NCBI GenBank assembly: GCA_007132315.1
Contig: SLOW01000373.1
Coordinates: 1 to 12,836 of the forward strand
Length of the DNA stretch: 12,836 bases
Direction: 5' to 3'
Source of the DNA: Opitutales bacterium
Lineage (GTDB): Bacteria; Verrucomicrobiota; Verrucomicrobiia; Opitutales; T3Sed10-336
A program made the position numbers and the translations under genes. The notes under the pieces are model-generated. The model did no database searches, had not been told where the DNA came from, and worked only from the letters and a program-made list of their open reading frames with translations. Below, piece by piece: positions 7,213 to 12,836 of this stretch; position 1 is the stretch's first letter; each line of letters starts with the position of its first letter.

Positions 7213-8811
7213 TCAGCTCGCCCCGGAGGTGTCGGCGGAAAGCGACGTGGTGGTTTCGGGTTGTACCGGTTCGGGCATTCCCTCGCCCGCAGGGGTGTCG
7301 GCCGGCGGTTCTTCGCCTTCAAGACGTTCGTGAAGGGGCGGGGCAAGGAGGACGACCTCACCCTCGTCCAGACCGCTGCGGACGTGTACGACGCGGTTGT
7401 TGTCGAGACCGATCTCGACCCGGCGCGGTTGCGGGCCGCGCGGGGTCAGGACGTAGGCATAGTGTCGGCCGTCGTAGCGGATGACGGACTGGAGCGGGAC
7501 GTACAGGACGTCCTCCAGTTCGTCCACAACGATTTCGGCGCGGCAGCTCATGCCGGTGCGCAGATCGTTGGCATCGACTTCGATGTGGGTGTTGTAAACG
7601 GTCAGATCCGGATTGAGCCAGATGCTTTGGGCGTCGGGCATGGGGGCGATGCGGCGGACCGTGCCTTCGTAAACACGGCCGGGGCGGGCGTCCACCGTCA
7701 CGCGTGCCGGCATGCCGACCTCGATCCGGTCGAGGGAGGATTCGTGGACGCTGATTTCCGCGATCATGCCCTGTGAGGCCGGCAGATAAATCAATTCCTG
7801 GCGCTCGCGCACCTCCTGTCCGGCTTCCAGCGGTTCCTGGCTACCGCGGCGACCGGTATTCGCACTGGTTTCATAGACGACCATGCCGGCGGAGGGGGAG
7901 TAAATCGTGCACATGTCGATTTGCTGCTCGAGGCGCGCCAGTTGCTGGCGCTGCCTTTGGAGCTCCTGACGGCGGGCGCTGTAGTTGGCCCTGGCCTGGA
8001 CGATGTCGGCCTCGGCCCGCATGCGCGTGCGTTCCAAACTCTCGCGTGCCTGGACAACGTCGCTCTCCAGTTGCTGGCGCTGGCGTTCGTGCGTGTAGGC
8101 TTCGAGCAGGCGCAGGTTGCCCTCTGCGATGCGGAGGTCCACTTGCGCGCGCTCGTACGCGAGCCGGTCCCGTTCCATTTCGAGGGGCGTGATGAAGCCC
8201 CGCCGGTGCAGTTCTCGGGAATCCTCGAATTCCTGTTCGGCGCGGTTGAGTTCCTCTTCGGCGAGGCGAATGTTCGACTGCAACCGGTCTTTTTCCTGAG
8301 CGTACTCGCCATCGTCACCGAGGTATTTGTCGCGGTCCAGAATCGCGAAGCGCAGGGCCAGTTCCGCTTCGGCGATTTCGCTCTGGGTCCGGCTTTCGGT
8401 GACTTTGAGTTCCTGTTCGGCCCGGATGTAGTCGGCTTCCGCGTTTTGAACGGAAATCTCGCGTTCGATCAACCTGTCTTCCAGATCGCTGGAATCCAGC
8501 TCCACCAACAGATCTCCTTCCTCGACAAACTGGCCTTCCTCAATAATCCAGAGGATGGTGGTGCGCCCTTCGACGCGATTGGTGACGATTTCCTGGTCCC
8601 GATTTCGCAGGGATCCGGATTCGGTGACGCTGATGGTCAGGTCGCCGCGGCGCACCTCGGCGGTGGGACCGGAATAGGTTGCTCCGCCATCGGAGGCGAG
8701 CCAGGTGGCGATCAGGGCGCCGACTCCCAGAATGGCGATGACGATCAAAGCCGGCCAGAACAGTTGCCCGCTCCGGCTTGGTTTTTCTTGGGCGTTGGTG
8801 GGCTTACTCAT
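7213..8811 (-). CDS. HlyD/MacA-like periplasmic adaptor (membrane fusion protein)
   Basis: The adaptor links the inner-membrane ABC permease to the outer-membrane channel. The 532-residue product is much longer than E. coli MacA (371). In order it has: a basic N-terminus and one membrane anchor (about 17-37, LFWPALIVIAILGVGALIAT); the first lipoyl half-motif (about 75-107); a long charged coiled-coil hairpin (about 110-300) whose turn is near LHRRGFITPLEM (201-212); the second lipoyl half (IYSPSAGMVVYE, 303-314); beta-barrel and membrane-proximal domains (to about 490); and a Pro/Glu/Thr-rich tail (about 495-532). The start is fixed by ATG 8811, which lies inside the last codons of the outer-membrane gene (8-bp overlap, CATGAGTAA), suggesting translational coupling. 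A TTG at 8856 would extend the protein by 15 residues and is less likely. At the hairpin turn the RLS-type motif keeps Leu201 and Thr208 but has Asp197 where Arg is usual. Confidence 0.92.
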   Translation of the reverse strand: MSKPTNAQEKPSRSGQLFWPALIVIAILGVGALIATWLASDGGATYSGPTAEVRRGDLTISVTESGSLRNRDQEIVTNRVEGRTTILWIIEEGQFVEEGDLLVELDSSDLEDRLIEREISVQNAEADYIRAEQELKVTESRTQSEIAEAELALRFAILDRDKYLGDDGEYAQEKDRLQSNIRLAEEELNRAEQEFEDSRELHRRGFITPLEMERDRLAYERAQVDLRIAEGNLRLLEAYTHERQRQQLESDVVQARESLERTRMRAEADIVQARANYSARRQELQRQRQQLARLEQQIDMCTIYSPSAGMVVYETSANTGRRGSQEPLEAGQEVRERQELIYLPASQGMIAEISVHESSLDRIEVGMPARVTVDARPGRVYEGTVRRIAPMPDAQSIWLNPDLTVYNTHIEVDANDLRTGMSCRAEIVVDELEDVLYVPLQSVIRYDGRHYAYVLTPRGPQPRRVEIGLDNNRVVHVRSGLDEGEVVLLAPPLHERLEGEEPPADTPAGEGMPEPVQPETTTSLSADTSGAS

Positions 8812-10684
8812 GAGTGTTGGGTGTGTCGTTGTTATTTGTGACTTCGTTCGGATCAAATTCGTTCCAAAGGCCCTGGTGGTCCACGTGGAGGACTCCGAGG
8901 TCCCGCTGCAGGTTCAGTTCGGCGATGCGGTAGCCGACGAGGGAATCGACCAGGGAGTTTTGCGCCTGAAGGAGGGACTCGTTGGCTTCGAGGACGTCGC
9001 GGGTTTCGGCGCGGCCGACTTCTTGGAACGCCTGAGTTTGCTCGACCCGGCGTTCAGCGACGTTGAGGGCTTCCGTCTGAATCCGGAACCCTTCGCGCTG
9101 CTCGAGGAGGGCCCGCAGGGCGTTTCGGACATCGAGCTTAACTTGGTCTTCCAGGTTCTGGAAACTCCTGACGGCCGATTCCACCTGAATCAGGCTCTGG
9201 CGGAAGCCGATGCGTTCGGATCGGCGCGACCAGGGCGCATCGAGCTCCAAGCCGGCTGTATAGACGCCGTCGGAAGGCGCGAACCGGCCGCCGTCGCGGG
9301 TCAGCCGGCCACCGTACACCGCGCTTCCCCTCAGGTTCAGTCCGGGACGCAGGGCGTCGGCCGCGACGATCACGCGACGCTGGGCGTCGTACACCTCGCC
9401 TTCGGCGATACGGATATCGAGGCGGTTATCCATGGCGAGTGTGAGGGCTCGGGACTCGTCGAATTCGTAGCGTCCCCGCTCTTCCGGATCCGGTTCATCC
9501 GGCAGGTCGGCCTCTTCGTCGATTTCGATGTCGATGTCCGAGGCGCGTTCGCCGAACATTTCGTCCGCCTGGTCACGCAGCATGTCGAATTCCTCCTGGG
9601 ACAGAGCGATGCGGGCGTCGGTGGGCAGGCCGAGAGTCAGTTTAAACTGATCGAGCTGCCGGGCGTAGTTTTCCCGGGCGCTGATCAGGCGTTCGCGGGC
9701 CCGCAGCAGGTCCTGCCGCCCCTGATCCACCTCAATGCCGGTGACGCGGCCGCGCTCGTACAGGGCTTCGGTACGCTCCACCAGCAGCATGAGTCGGCGG
9801 TAGGCCGCTTCGGCGTTGTCAATTTGGTCGCGTTGCTGGAGAACGGAAAAGTATTCGTTCGCCACGCGAACGGCGTAGTCGTGTTTGAATCGTTCGAATT
9901 CGTAAATCGCGTACAGGACGTTTTGCTCCGCCTGAGTGCGGGGTTCGGTGACAATGTGGCGCCCGGCGCCGCGCAGCAGGGGAATCGAGATCGAATTGTC
10001 GAGAGTCATGTTCAGCGCGGTCGAGCCCTCTCCGCGCAGGAGGTTGACCAGATCCAGCGCCAGGGCGCTGGAGAGGTTGGCGCCGCTTTCGAGCTGGCGC
10101 TGAACGCCGACTTCACTGTCCACCCGAGCGCTGTTGTCGCCGGAGCCCTGGTCGCTGGTGAACATGGCTTCGATGGAACCTCGAAACGTATTGTCGAAGC
10201 GGAAGCGTTCCAGGTCGAGCTGGAGGGCGGCGTTAAAGACCGATTCCTTTTCGGACTGGTAGGCACGACTGTTGGTGGCGGCGATCCGCAGTGCTTCCAC
10301 GAGGCTGATTTCGACCGTGTCGTTGCCGTTCTCCGATCCAGGGAAAAAGAAATCCGGCCGGGACAGCGGGGTGCCGATTTCGGGCCAGTGTTCCGGATCC
10401 TCGAGAAAGTCCGGACCGTAGGAGGCCGGCCCGATCGCCGGCAACTGCTGGTCGAGCATCAGCCGTTGGCGGAACGTCTGGCTGGGGCGCTCGATGGTGA
10501 ACTCCTCCGCGCGTCCGAGGCCCTCCTCCTGCGTCTGGGTGATGATCGCGTCCGCGGCGCGATCGGCTTCGGCGCGGTGTTTGCCGGCGCTTTGGCAGGC
10601 GGCCAGGAGTACGCTGAAAACGAGGGCGAGGCCCAGAGCAAGAAGTGGTTTAGGGGTCGGAGAGTTCCGTTTGATTCGAGACAT
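8804..10684 (-). CDS. TolC/NodT-like outer-membrane efflux lipoprotein
   Basis: This is the outer-membrane channel of the exporter. The 626-residue protein has a lipoprotein signal peptide: basic MSRIKR, a hydrophobic core (about 13-26) and a lipobox ending LLAAC, with Cys30 as the lipidated residue. Outer-membrane efflux (OEP) repeats follow, about 125-360 and 405-600. Each has strand-rich segments (e.g. FRGSIEAMF, VGVQRQLESGANLSSALAL, LNLRGSAVYGGRL) and long helices such as EFERFKHDYAVRVANEYFSV and ETRDVLEANESLLQAQNSLV, the normal TolC pattern. Two oddities are an extended N-terminal stretch of about 95 residues after Cys30 before the first repeat, and an acidic insert (about 366-407, with DIDIEIDEEADLPDEP) between the repeats. 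The ATG at 10684 gives the complete signal peptide. The gene overlaps the adaptor start by 8 bp. It could also serve the RND pump encoded upstream; that is inference. Confidence 0.92.
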   Translation of the reverse strand: MSRIKRNSPTPKPLLALGLALVFSVLLAACQSAGKHRAEADRAADAIITQTQEEGLGRAEEFTIERPSQTFRQRLMLDQQLPAIGPASYGPDFLEDPEHWPEIGTPLSRPDFFFPGSENGNDTVEISLVEALRIAATNSRAYQSEKESVFNAALQLDLERFRFDNTFRGSIEAMFTSDQGSGDNSARVDSEVGVQRQLESGANLSSALALDLVNLLRGEGSTALNMTLDNSISIPLLRGAGRHIVTEPRTQAEQNVLYAIYEFERFKHDYAVRVANEYFSVLQQRDQIDNAEAAYRRLMLLVERTEALYERGRVTGIEVDQGRQDLLRARERLISARENYARQLDQFKLTLGLPTDARIALSQEEFDMLRDQADEMFGERASDIDIEIDEEADLPDEPDPEERGRYEFDESRALTLAMDNRLDIRIAEGEVYDAQRRVIVAADALRPGLNLRGSAVYGGRLTRDGGRFAPSDGVYTAGLELDAPWSRRSERIGFRQSLIQVESAVRSFQNLEDQVKLDVRNALRALLEQREGFRIQTEALNVAERRVEQTQAFQEVGRAETRDVLEANESLLQAQNSLVDSLVGYRIAELNLQRDLGVLHVDHQGLWNEFDPNEVTNNNDTPNTHE

Positions 10685-10831
10685 TTAACCGGGAGTTCGT
10701 ATGAATACGTGGATTCCAGGAGAAGGATTTACGCAAAGGTCAACCCGTTGTCGAGGGATCAAAATCCGCGACGATCGGGATCGGGTTGCGGGCTCGCCCC
10801 GTCAGGGGCAAGCCCGCCCGCGGAACGCATG
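10685..10831 (-). promoter_or_regulatory. Gap between the secreted-protein gene and the efflux operon
   Basis: This 147-bp stretch is the most likely place for a promoter of the efflux operon. On the minus strand it contains TTGACC (10743-10738), a fair -35 match, but I see no convincing -10 hexamer at 16-18 bp spacing. An imperfect palindrome CGTAT-GA-ATACG lies at 10698-10709, 14 bp before the channel ATG. The far end holds the strong hairpin described separately. Confidence 0.3.
10788..10817 (-). terminator. Strong stem-loop after the secreted-protein gene
   Basis: GCGGGCT (10788-10794) pairs with AGCCCGC (10811-10817), then after one C-A mismatch GCCCC (10796-10800) pairs with GGGGC (10805-10809) around a GTCA loop. 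This gives 12 paired bases in all. It starts 15 bp past the stop codon of the secreted-protein gene on the minus strand and precedes the efflux operon. The position suits a terminator or a transcript-end stabiliser, but no T-run follows on the minus strand, so it is not a classical intrinsic terminator. A REP-like dispersed repeat is an alternative. Confidence 0.5.
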
Positions 10832-11560
10832 TTACCTTCCGCGACGACGATTGATCCCCTGCATCACACGGTTGGCGCGCTCCGCGTCTTCCTCCGTGAA
10901 ATCCGGGTGATTGGCGATCGTCTGACTGGCGTAGCGGTTGAGCAGCCGCTGTTCGTCACGCAGTTGGCGCCCGCGGTCGCGCAGGGCTTCGAACTCATCC
11001 GAATCCCGGTCCACATCGCGCATATCCCGGCGCAGGTCGCGCCATTCGCCGCGCAGTTCTTCGAAGTGATTGGAAATCTCGCGGATATCATCGTCCTCTT
11101 CGGCGGCGGCTTCCCATCGTTCGCGGAATTCGCGCCACTCTTCGCGGCGTTGCTCCAAGGCTTCACGGCGGGCTTCCCTGCGGCTCAATTCCTCTCCGTC
11201 GTCTCCCTCGGCGAAGATGACCCGGCGGTTGGTTAGGCCGATTTCGCGTTCCGACTCCCCGTGACGTACGGTCAGGAGACCGGATTCGGAGTCGAAGGAC
11301 ACCGCCGCGAGATCGTTCCGGGTCTCGCCGATTTCGATCCAAAAAGTGGCGTCGTTTTCCGGGTCGTGCAGACTGAAGAGGGTGATTCCGGGCAAACTCG
11401 CGACCGAACGCAGTTCGATGCGTTCGAGATACTCCGAGCCGGTTTCGGCTTCGTCTTCAGCCCAGAGGAGTGGCGCCGCGATCAACGGCGCCAGGACGGC
11501 GGCCATAAGCCGGACAACCGGGCGGCGGGGGATGCGGGAAAAAAGAGGGATGGATTTCAT
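10832..11560 (-). CDS. Secreted, highly charged coiled-coil protein of unknown function
   Basis: I do not recognise this family. From the ATG at 11560 the product is 242 residues with a clear Sec-type signal peptide: MKSIPLFSRIPRRPVVR, a hydrophobic stretch (about 18-33) and likely cleavage after LLWA (Ala34). A compact beta-type segment follows (about 45-118) with FWIEIGETR and LLTVRHGESEREIGL. From about 120 to 242 it is almost all Arg, Glu and Asp in heptad-like helices, with related blocks EEWREFRERWE and GEWRDLRRDMR. The end is basic (GINRRRGR). It is probably periplasmic. An upstream GTG at 11647 would add 29 residues and bury the signal peptide, so it is rejected. It lies between an RND permease and the ABC efflux operon, all on the same strand, so a role in envelope stress sensing or pump assembly is conceivable but is only inference. 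Confidence 0.75.
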   Translation of the reverse strand: MKSIPLFSRIPRRPVVRLMAAVLAPLIAAPLLWAEDEAETGSEYLERIELRSVASLPGITLFSLHDPENDATFWIEIGETRNDLAAVSFDSESGLLTVRHGESEREIGLTNRRVIFAEGDDGEELSRREARREALEQRREEWREFRERWEAAAEEDDDIREISNHFEELRGEWRDLRRDMRDVDRDSDEFEALRDRGRQLRDEQRLLNRYASQTIANHPDFTEEDAERANRVMQGINRRRGR

Positions 11561-11727
11561 GACGGTCGATGTTTCAGATTCAATTGGTTTCCAGCGGTAC
11601 GCGAGATGCCGGTAGCGTTTCCATACCAGCTCGGTAAAGTTAATCACCTTAAAGGATGAAAAGTTACATCAACATTGAGGGGAAATCGAAACCAGCGCCG
11701 GGATTTTCGCCGATTTCAGCCAGGTGG
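11561..11727 (-). promoter_or_regulatory. AT-rich gap upstream of the secreted-protein gene, probable promoter region
   Basis: This 167-bp gap follows the RND gene and contains a stretch (about 11634-11690) clearly richer in A and T than the rest of the window, as promoters in GC-rich genomes often are. On the minus strand a TTGATG hexamer (11672-11667) resembles a -35 box, but no good -10 lies at standard spacing. A pair of direct repeats inside it is listed separately. No terminator hairpin is obvious after the RND stop. Confidence 0.35.
11636..11671 (-). repeat. Two direct repeats, possible operator
   Basis: On the minus strand TGATGTAACTTT (11671-11660) and TGATTAACTTT (11646-11636) are the same sequence apart from one extra base. 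They repeat at about 24-25 bp spacing within the AT-rich stretch, 76 bp or more before the ATG of the secreted-protein gene. Tandem sites on one face of the helix are typical of response-regulator or activator binding. No regulator gene lies in the window, so the binding protein is unknown. Confidence 0.35.
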
Positions 11728-12836
11728 TCATGATTCCGCGGTGGGCGGTGCGATCCGGCCGGACTTTTCCGAAGCCAGGGTCAGGTAGGCGGCCGGGATC
11801 ACGAACAGAGTCAGCACGCTGCCGATGATCAGGCCGCCGATTACGGCGATCCCCAGGGGGATGCGGCTTTGCGCTCCCGCGCCGACCGCCAGGGCGATGG
11901 GGAGTACTCCGAATATGGTGGAAATGGCGGTCATCAGGATCGGACGAAACCGCCGCGCCGCGGCTTCCTCCACCGCATCGCGCAGGTTGAGTCCGCGCTC
12001 TTTGCACTGGTTGGCGAACTCGACCAGCAGGATACCGTTCTTGGTCACCAGACCGATCAGCATGATCAGGCCGATCTGCGAGAAGATATTGAGCCCCTTT
12101 CCGAAATACCACAGGGCGAACAGGCCCCCAGCCAGGGCCAGCGGTACGGTGAGCATGATGATGGCCGGGTCCCGGAAGCTCTCGAATTGTGCCGACAGAA
12201 CCAGGAACACCAGCAGCAGGGCGAAACCGAAGACGAACAGGAGGCCGGTTCCGGTCTCTTCGAACTCGCGCGACTCGCCGGCCAGTTCGGTGGTGAAACT
12301 CTCGTCGAGGACCGAGCCCGCCACCAAGCGCATGGCGGCTATGCCGTCGGCCACGGTATGGCCCGAGGCCAGGTTGGCCGAAAAGGTGGCGGCCGGAAAC
12401 CGGTTGAAGCGGTGCAGGACGGCCGGCGAAACGGTTTCGTCGAGTTCGATCAAATTGTCCAGGGTGATCACCGATCCGTTGTTGCCCGCGACCGTCAGGC
12501 GGTTGAGTTCGGAGGGATCGAGGCGCCGCTCCCGTTCGAGTTGTCCGACGATCTCGTACTGTTGGCCGTCGCGCAGGAAAAAGCCGAAGCGTTGTTCGCT
12601 GAGCGCCGCTTGCAGGGTTTCGGATACGTCGCGCACGGAGACGCCGAGGGCTTGCGCCCGGTTGCGGTCGATGTGCACGCGCACTTCCGGATTGGTGAAC
12701 TCGAGATCGACATCGACGAAACTGAATTCCGGGCGGTCCCTCGCCCGCTCCATGAAATCGGGGAGCATTTCGGTGAGACGTTCGAAGTTCGGATGCTGAA
12801 CCACAAATTGCACCGGCATGCCGCGCCCTCCGGTGC
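11728..12836 (-). CDS. RND-family efflux permease, C-terminal part (5' end outside window)
   Basis: This is the inner-membrane proton-driven pump of the AcrB/MdtB (HAE1) type. The frame stays open to the right edge: codons before the ATG at 12819 read TGGRG, which continues the family segment GGRGMPVQFVVQ, so that ATG is internal. Roughly the last 368 residues of a protein normally near 1,040 are present. They cover the second porter half (about 1-190 from the internal Met) and the last membrane helices. Visible marks are VFLVLSAQFESFRDPAIIML (204-223), the proton-relay lysine in IGLVTKNGILLVEFANQ (Lys260, matching AcrB Lys940), RFRPILMTAISTIFGVLPIA (290-309) and the closing helix IIGSVLTLFVIPAAYL. 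The C-terminus is short (EKSGRIAPPTAES). Its adaptor gene would be expected upstream, outside the window. Confidence 0.94.
   Translation of the reverse strand, partial: TGGRGMPVQFVVQHPNFERLTEMLPDFMERARDRPEFSFVDVDLEFTNPEVRVHIDRNRAQALGVSVRDVSETLQAALSEQRFGFFLRDGQQYEIVGQLERERRLDPSELNRLTVAGNNGSVITLDNLIELDETVSPAVLHRFNRFPAATFSANLASGHTVADGIAAMRLVAGSVLDESFTTELAGESREFEETGTGLLFVFGFALLLVFLVLSAQFESFRDPAIIMLTVPLALAGGLFALWYFGKGLNIFSQIGLIMLIGLVTKNGILLVEFANQCKERGLNLRDAVEEAAARRFRPILMTAISTIFGVLPIALAVGAGAQSRIPLGIAVIGGLIIGSVLTLFVIPAAYLTLASEKSGRIAPPTAES

Noticed and set aside
5578..7333. Plus-strand frames over the permease and ATPase genes
   Set aside because: These are shadows; the minus strand encodes intact Walker A, signature and Walker B motifs and the MacB-type C-terminus.
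8812..8856. TTG-initiated 15-residue extension of the adaptor
   Set aside because: The ATG at 8811 overlaps the channel stop codon in a typical coupled arrangement, and the extension adds no recognisable domain.
8705..11236. Plus-strand open frame of 843 codons, longer than any accepted gene
   Set aside because: It lies antisense to the outer-membrane channel, the adaptor start and the secreted-protein gene, all of which have clear signal peptides or family motifs. It crosses their intergenic gap, shows no domain I recognise, and is explained by GC-rich codon bias on the real strand.
11561..11647. GTG-initiated N-terminal extension of the secreted protein
   Set aside because: It would place 29 mostly polar residues before a well-formed signal peptide and runs into the probable promoter region; the ATG at 11560 is simpler.
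11825..12799. Plus-strand open frame of 324 codons over the RND gene
   Set aside because: It is Ser/Arg/Pro-rich low-complexity translation antisense to a clear RND permease.
1..12836. Mobile elements, CRISPR arrays, tRNA or rRNA genes, riboswitches
   Set aside because: Reading both strands I saw no transposase, phage gene, regularly spaced repeats, tRNA-like cloverleaf or rRNA core sequence; the gaps are short and largely accounted for.

Overview
The window is GC-rich chromosomal DNA from a Gram-negative bacterium. The evidence is a lipoprotein-type outer-membrane efflux channel, a periplasmic adaptor, a split MacB-like ABC exporter and an RND pump. The non-mevalonate (MEP) isoprenoid gene ispE and the C5-pathway haem gene hemL are both present. 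None of the eight visible gene starts has a strong Shine-Dalgarno sequence. That, with a charged secreted protein of an unfamiliar type, would fit a lineage such as Verrucomicrobiota, but this placement is inference of low confidence. No phage, insertion sequence, CRISPR, tRNA or rRNA signal was seen.

Layout. On the plus strand (1-3751) lie the C-terminal part of a phytoene-dehydrogenase-type FAD oxidoreductase cut by the window edge, then ispE, then ptsI (PTS enzyme I). On the minus strand, reading from right to left (12836-3782), lie the C-terminal third of an RND efflux permease (cut by the edge), a short secreted coiled-coil protein, a TolC/NodT-like outer-membrane lipoprotein, a HlyD/MacA-like adaptor, an ABC ATPase, a MacB-like permease, and hemL. 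The two gene sets converge at about 3752-3781.

How the genes fit together. The outer-membrane channel, adaptor, ATPase and permease form a compact run (8-bp overlap, then gaps of 32 and 16 bp) and should build one ABC-driven tripartite exporter spanning both membranes. hemL follows 86 bp after the permease on the same strand and could be co-transcribed. E. coli MacAB-TolC has been reported to export protoporphyrin, so a tetrapyrrole link is a testable idea. On the other strand, ispE supplies isoprenoid precursors and the FAD oxidoreductase family acts on polyisoprenoids, so those two could share a pathway. PtsI has no HPr gene beside it here.

Most of the window is well-known gene families. 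The less explained parts are the secreted 242-residue protein, a pair of direct repeats upstream of it, the very long hairpin of the adaptor, an acidic insert in the outer-membrane channel, and the general lack of Shine-Dalgarno sites. No clearly new biological system could be demonstrated from sequence alone.
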